Shown: positions 34,946 to 46,699 of the stretch, one piece after another
Position numbering within the stretch: the first letter of the stretch is position 1
How the letters are laid out: each line of letters begins with the position of its first letter
Source: Zanthoxylum bungeanum
Lineage: Eukaryota > Streptophyta > Magnoliopsida > Sapindales > Rutaceae
DNA: 64,000 nt
Assembly: GCA_019454045.1 (NCBI GenBank)
Contig: SKCR01031819.1
Span: 22,414 to 86,413, forward strand
Direction of reading: 5' to 3'
Made by a program: the position numbers and the translations under genes
The notes under the pieces: generated by a model
Database searches by the model: none
What the model saw: the letters and a program-made list of their open reading frames with translations, nothing else
Told to the model about the DNA's origin: nothing

Positions 34946-36870
34946 TGTTAGGTTTCTAAAGTGTCCCAAGATCAATTTAAGCAAGGAAATCATATGAATA
35001 CTCAAAGAAGAATAGCAGAATTAAACTTACTTTGATCGGATTTTGGAGGTGTTGAACACAAAAAATTTTGCTCCTTTGAGGATTCTCCAAGCTTCCTCTT
35101 TGAAGTAGAAATCCAAGCTCCAAGCTTAATGGTGATTCCAAGCTCAAAGGTTGGTTTTCTTATCACCTTAGATGATTCCTTGTAAGTGCTAGCTTGTGAA
35201 ATTTTTGCTACAAAAATTCCAAATCTTCCTTGTAACTCTCGGCAATGAGAGAAATTGAGAGGGAGAGAAAAACACTTCCAAAACCGTGAGAGAGAGAGTG
35301 AGTGAATGATGAAGTTGTATTGTTGACTTGTGTATTTGATTTTCAAAAAATCAAATGATATACCAAATCTCAAAATTTGGTAAAAGTCATACCTATCATT
35401 ACACACAAATGTGTCATACAAGTCACCATCATTCCTTCACCAAAACCCATCACCAAAAAGTAATTAAAGTGACAAGTGATGTGACATGTGGGTCCCACTA
35501 AATTCAAAATCCGAGTGGGCCCGCAAACACTCATGGGCTCGGGTTCGTTAATTCCAAATTAACGATTTTTCCGTTGCGACGTAATTAAATCAAATTTAAT
35601 TAAATAATTATGCCAAGCAAAATTACTATTCACGTCGCTTGCGAATTAATTCTAAATTAATTTGTTTACCCGAATTAAAATCCAATTTTAATTCCGCGTC
35701 GAAATATAATTTCGTTTAATATATCAAATATATTATTTTATCGATTAATTCCAAATTAATCATTCTCTCTCTTCAAATAGTATTTTATCCTAGATAAAAT
35801 CTCTCCGTAATTAATCCTAGATTAATTATGTTTGAATCATATGTCATCGGTGAATCTTCGGAAAGCGACCCATGAGATCCCTGGATATGTTGGCAGTAAA
35901 TCCGGTCCTCGGACTATCCGAACACGTACGTACCTTGTACTACATTTTTACCGATTTACGAGACATGGTTGACTTCTATCAAAGCACCGTGCCTACCCAA
36001 TTCTCCAGAAATATTCTTAAAGGAATATATAATCTATGTCAGACGTAGTATACGTAGTATTGCGTATTGCAATCCAGTATCGGATGTCACATGCAAGGCT
36101 TGGGGCTGGAATAGTGTCTGCCCCGTACGAAGCATATATCGGATTACAAACAACTAGTCTCTTTAATCGGATAATCATGACCTTGTTATATTATCTCGAT
36201 GGTTGCAACCAATTAGAGTACCAGTTCTGTATCTCTGCGTGATCATCATCTCAATATGACTGAAGTGATACTTGCATCTTGACATCACACCCAATACACT
36301 ACGATTCTCAATAAACCCAGAAGAGGCATACATAGAACCTATTAAAGTCCTGGACGACCAAAACCAAAGAGTATTGATTGTCGCAAGTACTAGCGATGTA
36401 AGTCTCAGGTAAATACCAAATACACCTACCTTGATGCGGATTCCCATAGACACATAGTCATACTACCAATGGGATTCTGCGGGGTCTATCCAGAGCGAAG
36501 CTGTTTCCGTACCATCAATAAACACAACCTCATATCACACTTGCATAAGTATCCAATACTTAAATATATGAGAACGATGTTATTACGCTTCCATAACACG
36601 CACAAGTGCAATACTAGTCTATTCCGCATTATCGATGTCCAATCTCGATAATACTACGACTAGGGATATTTAATGATTAAACCGTTATGGATTGATACTG
36701 TCTCATATCTTGTAATCCGGAACTAATCATAAAAATTTTTATCATTTATATATTAAAGTAATCAAATTACAAAATGATAAAATGCAATTTACATTGCTAC
36801 ATAGTTAATTTGTACAAAAACCACAATGTCTTTTACAAATAGTGACGCTATGGGTCATAATTGTCTAACA
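34946..36870 (-). mobile_element. Element C 5' LTR
   Basis: The 1925-bp LTR has TGTTAG...CTAACA ends and the tri-loop hairpin array at 35545-35833. It aligns with the split 3' LTR. Confidence 0.93.
35545..35833. repeat. Tri-loop hairpin array in the element C LTR (5' copy, best preserved)
   Basis: Nine consecutive hairpins have perfect stems and exactly three loop bases. CGTTAATT loops over CCA, TAATTAAAT over CAA, AATTAATT over CTA, GAATTAAAAT over CCA, CGAAAT over ATA, TAATATAT over CAA, GATTAATT over CCA, ATTTTATC over CTA, and TAATTAATC over CTA. They fill about half of the 290 bases. Eight of nine loops fit C-N-A. Confidence 0.9.
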
Positions 36871-38599
36871 GTTTGTTCTTCTTTCCAGCTACTGACTCAT
36901 GGAGGGACCTTGCTGAAGGTGACTACACCATGAGGGTCGGGACAGTGGATGTCATTTCAGCAAGAGCAATAGGAGTTTCCAGTTTAAGTTTTTCAAATAA
37001 TAGTTATTTAAATTTGAACAATGTGTTATTCATTCTTGGTTTTCGCGGGAATTTGATTTCTGTTTCCAAACTTTTGGATGATGGTTTTTCAGTTTCTTTT
37101 AATAGTAATTTGGTTATTATTAGTAGAAATGGATTAACCATGCGCACATGAAACTCGAAAAATAACTTGTATGCGTTAAGACCGTTAACACATATATCAC
37201 TGCTCAACACTGAAATATTTAAGGTTGAGAAACCTAAAACAAAATGGAAAAATATTTCTCACGATGACACATATCTATGGCATCTTAGACTTGGTCATAT
37301 CAGCCTTGACCAGATAGATAGGTTGATAAAGAACGGAGCCTTAAACTAGTTAAAGCTCGGATCTTTACCAGACTGTGAATCCTATTTAGAAGGAAAAATG
37401 ACCAAGAGACCTTTTACTGGAAAAGTTATAAGAGTCAGTCAACCACTTGAGCTAATACATTTGGACGTTTTCGGACCGATGAATGTAAAAGCCCAAGGTG
37501 GTTATGAATACTTCATCACATTTATTGACGATTATTCAAGATATGGGTATGTTTACCTAATGCATCATAAGTCAGATACTTTTGAAAATTTCAAAGCGTA
37601 TCGTGCTAAGGTTGAGAACCAGTTAGGTAAGACAATAAAAACTCTACGATCGGATTGTGGAGGATAATACTTTGACAGAGATTTTGAGGAATTCTTAGTT
37701 AAGCATGAGCTAGTATCACAGTTCACAGCACCTGGAACACCACAGTAAAATGGTATTGCAGAGAGGAGAAATCGGACCCTACTAGACATGATAAGATATG
37801 TGTTTAGTTATAGTTCACTACCTAGTTCATTCTAGGGGTATGCATTGCAAACAACAATGTATATCCTTAATGTAGTTCCATATAAGTCTGTTCTTAAGAC
37901 TTCCTTAGAGTTGTGGAGTGGTCGTAAAACTAGTTTACGACATTTCCATATATGGGGGTGTCCAGCACATGTGCTAAGAATAAGACTACTAAGTTGGAGC
38001 CACGTTCACAGGTGTGCCTATTTGTAGGCTATCTTAAGGAAACTATGGGTGGATTCTTTTATAGCCCTGAAGATAACAAGTGTTTGTATCGACAAACGTC
38101 ACGATCTAGAGGAGGACTATATGAGAGAGTTCAAACCTCGTAGTAAGGTGTTGCTCAAGGAGTTACTTACTGGTTCGACCAGTGCACCATCATCAACGAC
38201 AGTTGACAAACATATTACATCTTCGACATCTGAGCATCAAATGAAGTTCGTCAGAATGATCTGCCACCTAGACATAGTGGGAGGGTTGTATGACAACCTG
38301 ATCGCTATCTAGGAGTTAGAGAGGCACAAGTTGTCTATTACAGCAATGGTGTAGATGATCCATTGACCTATCATAGTGTGATGGATGATTCTGACAAAGA
38401 GGAATGGCTCAAAGCCATGAACCTCGAGATGGAGTCTATGTACTCCAACTCAGTCTAGGAACTTGTGGACCAACCCGATGGCGTAAAACCCATAGGTTGC
38501 AAGTGGATCTACAAGAGAAATATGGGAGCATATGGGAAGGTACATACCTTCAAGGCTAGGCTAGTGGCCAAGGGTTATACCCAGAAAGAGGGAGTTGAT
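36871..38599 (+). pseudogene. Copia protease, integrase and RT start (element D), middle part
   Basis: It resumes D at the GTTTG duplication, continuing the protease, then 'LWHLRLGHISLDQIDRLIK' (pre-integrase), 'ELIHLDVFGPMNVKAQGGYE' and 'FITFIDDYSRYGYVYLMHH' (integrase core), 'NGIAERRNRTLLDMI' (Glu region) and 'ELVDQPDGVKPIG...KWIYKR' (RT). In-frame stops lie at about 37149, 37347, 37666, 37746, 37834 and 38457, with frameshifts near 37980 and 38085. Several stops sit where Trp (TGG to TAG) or Gln (CAA to TAA) is expected. It stops at 'AKGYTQKEGVD', where E is inserted. Confidence 0.88.
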
Positions 38600-39754
38600 T
38601 GATAAGCGCATGAAAGTGTACTTTGAACATCACTAATTCGGCTTATTTATAATGTATTTAATCTTAATTATAGTTTATTTTATGTTTTATTATTAGGAAG
38701 CAATGGAATATGAAGATTAGATCAATTACACATGTTTCGAGACCTTGTAGACGCATTGAAAGCGCACGGGACGAGCAGAAATGCAGGATTCATAATCCAG
38801 CAAAGCCAACCATGAGTCGCGATGCGCAAAGGCCACGCGTCGCGACGCGCATACGTATTCCAAGGTTTATACTTAGTTCATTTTTACGTGAATAAGGTCT
38901 CAAAGGTCGTTCTATATAAACCCAACTTCGTCCAAAACCCTAACAAGAGAGAAAATAGGAGAAAAAGATAGAAGAAACACACAACAAAGAGCCACAAACA
39001 CAAATTTGAGATTGAAGAACGAAGAAACTTCATACCAGATAGGATGCTACTGTAATCTCTTCAGGCTATGTTTCTTTCTTCTATGGAGAACTAATCTCCT
39101 AGGCAAAGCTAAGGATGGACTCTTGTATTTGATTTCTTATATTCATGTCGTTGATTCTTGAATTCTTTTTAAACGTTAATACAATTGATGTTTATTATTC
39201 TTTATTATCTTTCGATTCATGAACCCAGAGATTATGTTTATCAATTTGTATATAGATCCAGTCATGCTTCTTCTATGTGTGATTTGTGAACTCAGTTGTG
39301 ACTGGTAAAAGTTATTTTATGATTTGGTATTCTACTGCAGTATTGCCTGAGGGTATATTGTCGAAGTTAGATAAGTCGTAACGATGACTTTGTGTGCTGT
39401 TAACATATAGAAAATAAACAGTGATTAACTTAGAATTTAATATGTTTAGAATTGAATATCTTCCGATTGTTGGTTTGGGATGTGAAACCTTCAACTGAGT
39501 AATAACAGGAATCAATAACTGAATATAGAAATTTGATACAAGAGGGATTCCCGATGCTTTGCTGCCTCTCTCTATTGATAACCTTTACTTTTTTCTATTA
39601 ATCTTCACTTTAAATCACCAATTCAATCTATTTATTTTCATTAAGTTACTGCTAATGTTTTGTTTAAGTAAATCAATTCTTTGTAACCATCTCTCTGAGG
39701 AATCGACACCCCAACTATATTGTGATAGCCGCAAGTACTTTTTGGGCGTAATCA
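38600..39754 (+). mobile_element. Element E 5' LTR
   Basis: The TATA box TCTATATAAA is at 38911-38920, upstream of CCAACTTCG and the AAAACCCTAAC leader. GC-rich palindromic stretches (CGCGTCGCGACGCGC) lie at about 38837-38851. Confidence 0.9.
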
Positions 39755-39759
39755 AAATT

Positions 39760-39775
39760 TGGCGCCGTTGCCGGG
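39760..39775 (+). other. Primer binding site, tRNA-Asp type (element E)
   Basis: TGGCGCCGTTGCCGGG matches the tRNA-Asp 3' end complement perfectly over 16 bases, five bases after the LTR. Confidence 0.92.
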
Positions 39776-39849
39776 AGACGGTTTACAAGAAAAATGAGCA
39801 TGTTTGCTTGGTCAACAACAAAAGCGGTAACTTCGTTCCATCTTATCTT

Positions 39850-40310
39850 TTTTATTATTATTTACTTATTTATTTTATTTTATTTCAATTTCAGTTTTAG
39901 TTTAGTTTTGATTACTAGTTTATTTTTTTAATTATTTATTTATTTCATTAATTTTATTTCAGTTTTAATTTTTATTTTGAATTTTTATTTATTTTATTTT
40001 TTATTTTTTTTTACTTTTTTATTTTTATTTTTGTTTCTATTTTTATTTGTGTTTAATTGTATGCCTAGACGTAGGGATAGGTTTGGTAGATTTGTTTATC
40101 TTTTTTATTTTTTTTTACTTTTTTATTTTTATTTTATTTCAATTTCAGTTTTAGTTTAGTTTTGATTATTAGTTTATTTTTTTTAATTATTTATTTATTT
40201 CATTAATTTTAATTTTGAATTTTTATTTTTATTTTTTTTATTTTTGTTTCTAGTTTTATTTGTGTTTAATTGTATGCCTAGATGTAGGGATAGGTTTGGT
40301 AGATTTGTTA
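39850..40310 (+). repeat. ~240-bp tandem duplication in the E leader, including the gag start
   Basis: T-rich sequence from 'TATTTCAATTTCAGTTTTAG' to 'AGGGATAGGTTTGGTAGATT' is repeated, so ATGCCTAGA...TTTGGTAGATTTG occurs at about 40061 and 40274. The first copy runs into T-rich DNA; the second leads into gag. Confidence 0.85.
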
Positions 40311-41927
40311 GGATTGAAGAAGAAAACTCAGATTCATATAACATATTTGAAATCCTATTGCTACACCACATAGATCTAGCATACACAGCATGAGTGAGTA
40401 CGAGAGACCATCCATTAGGTCTCCTGAAGAGTACCTTCACCCCACTCGCATAGCTACACCATTATGCATCATGTTTCCTCCTAATGCACCACATATAGAT
40501 TTTAAACCTGGAATGATACAATATCTCCCAACCTTTTATGGTTTGGAGAATGAGAACCCCTATGTGCACATTAGGGAGTTTGAAGAGGTAGTAGCAACCT
40601 TCCATGACCAGTTTGGGACCACTGACACAATTAGACTGAAGTTCTTCCCTTTTGCCCTTAAGGATAGAGCTAAGAGCTGGTTGTACTCTTTAAGACCTAG
40701 ATCAATAGGATCATGGGGCGAGATGACACATGCATTCTTTAATAAATACTTCCCACACCATAAGACGAATGCCTTGAAAAGACAAATATCTACCTTCTCC
40801 CAAAAAGACAGTGAAACCCTTTTTATCAAACATGGGAGAGGTATAAGGAGATGTTAGCGAGTTGTTCTCACCATGGATATGAGAGTTGGCGCTTAGTGAG
40901 CTATTTTTATAACGGTTTAACCCCTAGAGAGCGCCAATTTGTGGAGACAATGTGCAATGGTGAGTTCATCCGAAATGACCCTAATGAGGCATTAGAGTAC
41001 TTAAATGACTTAGCTGAGAAATCTCATACTTGGACTAGACCTAATGCCATTGATAACACTGATAAGACACACCCCACTTCTTCTAGCCGAGGCATACACC
41101 ACTTTAGGGAAGATGATAGTTTTAAGGCACAACTTGAGCTATTAACTAGACATATAGGAGCCTTACTAGCCAAAGATAGCAAGACTACGCATGCAGTAGC
41201 CCAGCTAGAACCTCACGAGGTATGTTTTGTGTGTAAAGGGAATGACCAACTGGCCCAAGAGTGTCTTTTATTTAGTGAGATGAGGGAAACATATGAGGAA
41301 TAGTGTAATACCTTAGGGATGCACAAGAAGCATTACACACCTTATTCTGACACTTATAATCCTGGTTGGAGGAACCAACCAAATTTAAGTTGGAGACATG
41401 ACTCTCAACAGCCCAGTCAAATATCACAGCCTAGGAGTTACAGTGCCCCACAGTATCACACACCTCATGTTCCTATGAATTCTTTAAATGACACAATGCA
41501 AACATTTGTGGAGGCTCAGAAATCATTTGTGGAGACCCAGAACAATATCAATCAAAAGTTTGAGTCACTAATAACCCAAATAGATGAGGAGAATAAGAAG
41601 ATTAAGAGTCAGGTCTCTAAATTGACTAATGTTCTGAGTGTGCATGAATAAGGAAAATTCCCATCTCGGGCTCAACCTAATCCACAAGGGCAACACATGG
41701 CAGAGATTGATCATGAAGCAGCTAATGTAAAAGGTGTTAATGCCATATTCACTAGGAGTGGTAAAGAGATAGGCTTGCAGAACACTTCCAACACTGTAGG
41801 TGACAGCAAGGATAGTAGTCCAAACACCCCTCAAGAAGATCAAGAGACACATTTCCAGTTAGAGTACCCTTTCCTCAAGCACTTAGGCCCACAGCGAGAG
41901 CTCCAGACCCAAATGGTGAGATCCTAG
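40274..41927 (+). pseudogene. Ty3/gypsy gag (element E), broken
   Basis: The likely start is the ATG at 40274, but it is out of frame with the main reading (from 40390), so a small indel lies between. 40390-40857 has 'YLPTFYGLENENPYVHIREF', 'RLKFFPFALKDRAKSWLYSL' and 'FFNKYFPHHKTNALKRQIST'. A frameshift near 40826 passes to 40851-41927, with stops at 41301-41303 and 41649-41651. The knuckle 'CFVCKGNDQLAQEC' has Gln in place of the zinc-binding His. A Pro/Gln-rich linker and a coiled-coil-like stretch (about 41500-41640) follow. Confidence 0.85.
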
Positions 41928-42002
41928 AATATTTAAAGCAGGTAAAAATCATATTTCCTTTGTTACATGTGATAAAAATAAGTTCCCACTTATGCAAAGG
42001 TT

Positions 42003-42560
42003 TTGAAGGATCTATGCACCATGAAGAGGAAGCATAATGTGAAGAAGACTGCATTTTTAACAGAGGAGGCTAGTGCAGTAATTGAACAGAGGACTCCACC
42101 AAAATTCAAAGATCCAGGATGTCCCACTATCACTTGCCATATTGGCACACATGAGTTTGGTCAAGCGTTATTAGATTTAGTTGCTAGTGTTAATCTCATG
42201 CCATACTCTATCTATAAGTAGCTAGGGCTTGAAGAGACTAAACCTACATTAGTGGTTTTACAGTTAGCTGATCGCTCTACCAGAACACCACGGGGAGTAG
42301 TCGAGGATGTTTTAGTTCAAATTGATAAATTCTACTACCCCGTCAATTTCCTGATTTTAGATACTCAATCTGTGGTTAACAATGAGTCGAAAATTCCACT
42401 TATCTTAGGTAGACCTTTTCTTGCTACAGCTAATGCACTTATCAATTGCAGGAATGGTCTCATGAAGCTATTACTTGGGAATATGACACTGAAAATAAAT
42501 ATTTTCATGTTGAAAAACAACCACAAGGTGATGATGAATGCCAATATACATACATGCTAG
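42003..42560 (+). pseudogene. Ty3/gypsy aspartic protease (element E), broken
   Basis: The reading has 'GQALLDLVASVNLMPYSIYK', where the DLGAS motif has Val for Gly. A stop follows at 42219-42221, then 'TPRGVVEDVLVQIDKFYYPV' and 'IPLILGRPFLATANALINC'. After 42560 a second frame (to 42835) is Lys/Pro-rich. Nothing resembling RT follows. Confidence 0.85.
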
Positions 42561-42852
42561 ACACAGTCTTACCAGAAACAGCTTCTTCACAACATGAATC
42601 ACACCCTCCCGAACTGAAGTTGAACCCAAAGAACCGTAAAAGGAGGAAACGGATAGTTAATGCTCAATTGAAGATGATACCGGGGAAGTTAAAAAGGAAG
42701 TTGAGCCAATTTGGTCATATTTGCAGCCTCAAATTTCAACCACCAGACCCTGGGGGGTCAATAGATAAATTGCCGCAGCTAGACAATGATTCTTTCTCAT
42801 GCCTTCATCAGTTCGCTACATGGAAGCCACCATGACAACATTAAGTGGTTAC

Positions 42853-42900
42853 GTCTGGCTGAAGACGTTAAACTTAGCGCTAGCAGAGAGGCAACCCTTG
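42853..42900 (+). other. Conserved post-pol block (copy in E)
   Basis: GACGTTAAACTTAGCGCTAGC followed by GAGGCAACCC is matched at 54921-54970 in F. It lies just after the last coding sequence in both. I recall similar sequences in plant Athila-type elements; no function is known to me. Confidence 0.75.
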
Positions 42901-44029
42901 CATCTGCATTTATTTTATTTATCTAGTTATTTTTATCTATTTTTATTTTAGGTATTTTATTTACTGAAGTTTTATTTTATTGTGTGTTAATTTCATGTTT
43001 ATTATTTGCATGAGTATTAACGCAGGTTTTAGCACAACCTACGCAGCTCACACAACTAAAGTCTCACCAGCAGGAACCTGATCAACTCCGCGTCTGGTAA
43101 TGTTGTTCCTTAATCTTTTTTTCTTTATATTTATCTTACATTGAGGACAATGCAAGTTTTATGTGTGGGGTGTATGCATGCGCATGATAATACCTGTTGT
43201 TATGTTATAAAAAAATTTATTTTGTTTATTCTTAGTCATTAATAGTAAAACATAAGTCCAATGATGATATTGTTTGTTTTAGGGTGAAATCTTAGAAACG
43301 ATAAGTTCCTGATGTACTTTTATCTGATGCTTTGAGTAATTGATCTAGGTTAGACTCGTAAGCACTTAATTATAGGTTTTTAGCGTTAAGAACCTAGGTT
43401 TTTGGCAAAGTAACTAGTTGAAGAAATTACATGTCGATGAATGATCATTTGCTTATATGTCTATCATGATTTGCTAGTGTTATGGTGTGTGGTATGATTA
43501 AAAATAAAAGAGAAAGTCTCTAAAGAAATAAATTAAACCAACTATAATCGATAAGCGTGAAGCTACCCATGGGCGAGTATTAGGACCACCATGAGGAGAA
43601 ATGCTACCTTAAAGGGTAGGTGTGTTGAAAAAAGAAAAGAAGGAAAAGAAAAAATTTAAAAAGAAAAAAAATGAGACGACGAAAGAAAAAAAGAAGAAAA
43701 ATCATATCATACTGAGCATAGAAAATCAATTGCATAACGTAATTGAGATATCTAGGTTGTTTTACCCATCGAATCCTAATTTTTAAACGAAATCATAGAG
43801 TTGGCTTACCTAGGAATCAAGCTGTGAACGAACCTTTACACACACACACACTGTGAGTCTGGCTTAGATGATTTATTCAAGAACTTGGATTTGAGTTACA
43901 TTGAGTACTTTGAAAGTTCTCTGATTTCATTACTAGGCATTCTTTGAGGACAATAATATGTGTAACTATTAGGACTATTTCATTTTGTTTTTGCATGATT
44001 GTATGTTTTGAATGACGTTTATGGGTGTC
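42901..44029 (+). other. Non-coding 3' region of E
   Basis: It holds a second shared motif, ACATTGAGGACAATG (about 43138; F has ACATTGGGGACAAT at about 56588), an A-rich purine stretch at 43620-43700 and a short CA repeat at 43838-43850. No open frame of note is present. Confidence 0.7.
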
Positions 44030-44150
44030 GTCACTGTAAGCCCTCACTAGACTATAACTCGTCCACTAGGGTCGCCTAGGGGTTTAAAGGCTTGTTGCAT
44101 ACGCTAAATGCAATCGTGATCCCTACGAAAATGGCTTAGATAGTTTTATT
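44030..44150 (+). other. Conserved pre-LTR non-coding block (copy in E)
   Basis: It matches 936-1060 and 57697-57830. The stem TTGCAT/ATGCAA lies at 44095-44113. E's LTRs and gag are otherwise clearly different from those of A and F. Confidence 0.85.
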
Positions 44151-44216
44151 TATTTAGTTCTTATTTTATTTTGCGCTTGAATTGTTAGGGACTAGCAATA
44201 AACTGGTTGAGGGTTG

Positions 44217-45347
44217 TGATAAGTGCATGAAAGTATACTTTGAACATCACTAATTCAGCTTAATTATCATGTATTTAATCTTAATTATAGTTTATTTTAT
44301 TTTTTATTATTAGCAAGCAATGGAACATGAAGATTGGATCAATTACACATGTTTCGGGACTTTACAGATGCATCAGAAGCGCATGGGATGAGCAGAAATA
44401 CAGAAATCAAAATTCAGCAAAGCCGGTGACGCATAGCGATGCGCATATGTATTCCAGGGTTTGTGCTTAGTTCATTTTTACGTGAATAAGGTCTCCAGGG
44501 CTGCTCTATATAAACCCAACTTCATCAAAAACCCTAACAAGAGAGAAAAGATGAGAAAAATAGAGAAGAAACACACAACAAAGAGCCACAAACACAAATT
44601 TGAGATTGAAGAACGAAGAAACTTCATACCAGATAGGATGCTGCTACAATCTCTTCAGGCTATGTTTCTTTCTTCTATGGAGAACTAATCTCCTAGGCAA
44701 AGCTAATGATGACCTCTTGTATTTGATTTCTTATATTCATGTTGTTGATTCTTGAATGCTTTTTAAACGTTAATACAATTGATGTTTATTATTCTTTATT
44801 ATCTTTCGATTCATGAACCCAGAGATTGTGTTTATCAATTTTCATATAGATCCAGTCATGCTTCTTATATGTGTGATTTATGAACTAGTTGTGACTGGTA
44901 AAAGTTGTTTTATGATTTGGTCTTCTGCTGTAGTATTTCCTAAGGGTATATTATCGACGTTAGATAAGTAGTAACGATGACTTTGTGTGTTGTTAACATA
45001 GAGAAAATAAACATTGATTAACTTAGAATTTAATATGTTTAGAATTGAATATCTTCCGATTGTTGGTTTGGGATGTGAAACCTTCAACTGAGTAATAACA
45101 TGAATCAATAATTGAATATAGGAATTTGATACAAGAGGGATTACTGATGCTTTTCTGCCTCTCTCTATTGATAACCTTTACATTTTTCTATTAATCTTCA
45201 CTTTAAATCACCAATTCAATCTATTTATTTTCATTAAGTTACTACTAACATTTTGTTTAAGTAAATCAGTTCTTTGTAATCATCTCTCTGAGGAATCGAC
45301 ACCTTAACTATACTGCGATAGCCGCAAGTACTTTTTGGGCGTAATTA
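44217..45347 (+). mobile_element. Element E 3' LTR
   Basis: It starts TGATAAGTGC and ends GCGTAATTA, with a TATA box at 44505-44514. It lacks some sequence of the 5' LTR around 38800-38860 and has about one difference per 20-25 bases elsewhere by eye. Confidence 0.9.
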
Positions 45348-46640
45348 TTGACTATGGGGAAACTTTCTTGCCAGTAGCCATGCTAAAATCTATCTGCACT
45401 CTTCTGTCCATTGCCGCATATTATAACTATGAGATTTGGCAAATGGACGTCAAGACTGCATTCTTGAATGGCAATCTTGATGAGTGTATCTATATGGTAC
45501 AACCAGAGGGGTTCATAGCCCAAGGTCAAGAGCAAAAGGTTTGCAAGTTGCAAATGTCCATTTATGGACTCAAGAAAGCATCTCAATCTAGGAACATAAG
45601 ATTTGATACCATGATCAAGTTTTATGACTTTGAGCAGAATATTGATGAGCCTTGTGTATATAAGCGCGTCATTGACGGGAATGTGGTTTTTCTTATTTTA
45701 TACGTTGATGATATTTTACTCATTGGGAATGATGTAAGGATATTATCGGATGTGAAAACCTGGCTAGCTAACCAATTCCAAATGAAAGATTTAGGAGATG
45801 CTAGTTATGTTCTTGGGATCCAGATACTTTGGGATCACAAGAAATGACTGTTAGCTATATCTCAAGCATCCTACATTGACAATATCCTTGTGTAATTTGG
45901 ATGTAGAGTTCCAAGAAAGGTAATTTACCTTATTGACATGGAATTCATTTGTCAAAGGAACAGTCTCCTAAGACATCTCAAGAAGTTTAGGAAATGAGAC
46001 ATATCACATATGCCTCAGCAGTTGGTAGTCTCATGTATGTTATGTTATACACGAGTCCAGACATCTACTTTGCAGTGGGAGTAGTCAGTAGGTTTCTGTC
46101 TAACCCAGGATTGGATCATTGGGTGGCTGTGAAACACATTCTCAATTATCTTAAGAGAACGAGAGATTATATGCTTATGTATTCTGGTGAGGATATGATC
46201 TTAAGAGGATATACAGACTCTGATTTTCAGACGGATGTCGATTCTAGGAAATCAACATCCAGATCAGTGTTTACCCTAGGTGGTGGAGCTATAGTATGGC
46301 GGAGTATAAAACAATCTTATATTACTGACTCCACTATGGCAGCTGAGTATGTAGCAGCTTGCGAAGCAGCTTAGGAAGCAGTCTGGCTCCGTAAGTTCTT
46401 GGGAGATCTGGAGTCATTCCACATATGAATAAACCACTCACACTTTATTGCGATAATAGTGGTGCAGTGGCAAATTCAAATGAACCAAGAAGTCACAAGA
46501 GGGGAAAGCATATAGAGAGAAAATATCATCTGATTAGGGAGATAGTACAGAGAAGAGACGTTTCTGTTACAAAGATTGCATCTGTAGAGAACCTGGTTGA
46601 TCCGGTTACAAAGACCTTGTCAGCTAAAGTGTTTTAAGGT
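45348..46640 (+). pseudogene. Copia RT and RNase H (element D), right part
   Basis: D's RT resumes with 'ALYGETFLPVAM'-type sequence ('DYGETFLPVAMLKS'), 'EIWQMDVKTAFLNGNLDE', 'SIYGLKKASQS' and the catalytic 'LILYVDDILLIGND'. A stop lies at 45845-45847, with further lesions to 45990. 45994-46374 has 'TSPDIYFAVGVVSRFLSNPG' and RNase H 'GYTDSDFQTDVDSRKSTS' and 'DSTMAAEYVAACEAA'. 46425-46637 has 'LYCDNSGAVANSNEPRSHKR'. RNase H ends near 46640. Confidence 0.9.
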
Positions 46641-46686
46641 CATCTAGATGGTCTATGATTACGTGACATGTCTCATTTGCTCTAGT

Positions 46687-46699
46687 GCAAGTGGGAGAT
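46687..46699 (+). other. Polypurine tract of element D
   Basis: GCAAGTGGGAGAT lies directly before the LTR start TGTTGGGATATATGCC, as in elements B and C. Confidence 0.85.

Larger units (their letters stand above)
16933..36870 (-). mobile_element. Copia element C with element B nested in its 3' LTR (19.9 kb total)
   Basis: The termini are TGTTAG...CTAACA with a perfect 5-bp target duplication, GTTTG. On the minus strand the order is 5' LTR (34946-36870), primer site, ~2.2-kb leader, gag, protease, integrase, RT-RNase H, polypurine tract, 3' LTR. The 3' LTR is split into 28117-28791 and 16933-18148 by element B. Over the first ~200 bases the two LTR copies differ at about ten positions by eye. 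Confidence 0.93.
38600..45347 (+). mobile_element. Element E: Ty3/gypsy, gag-protease only, 6.75 kb
   Basis: The LTRs are 38600-39754 (1155 bp) and 44217-45347 (1131 bp), starting TGATAAG and ending GCGTAATCA/GCGTAATTA. The flanking 5-mers are TTGAT (38595-38599) and TTGAC (45348-45352). Removing E joins D's RT in frame ('...KEGVD' to 'YGETFLPVAML'). The internal part has gag and protease but no RT, RNase H or integrase, so E depended on other elements. Its gag resembles the Athila-related group. Confidence 0.9.

Noticed and set aside
39977..40159. Phe/Leu-rich frame resembling a membrane protein
   Set aside because: It is low-complexity T-rich DNA in the E leader.
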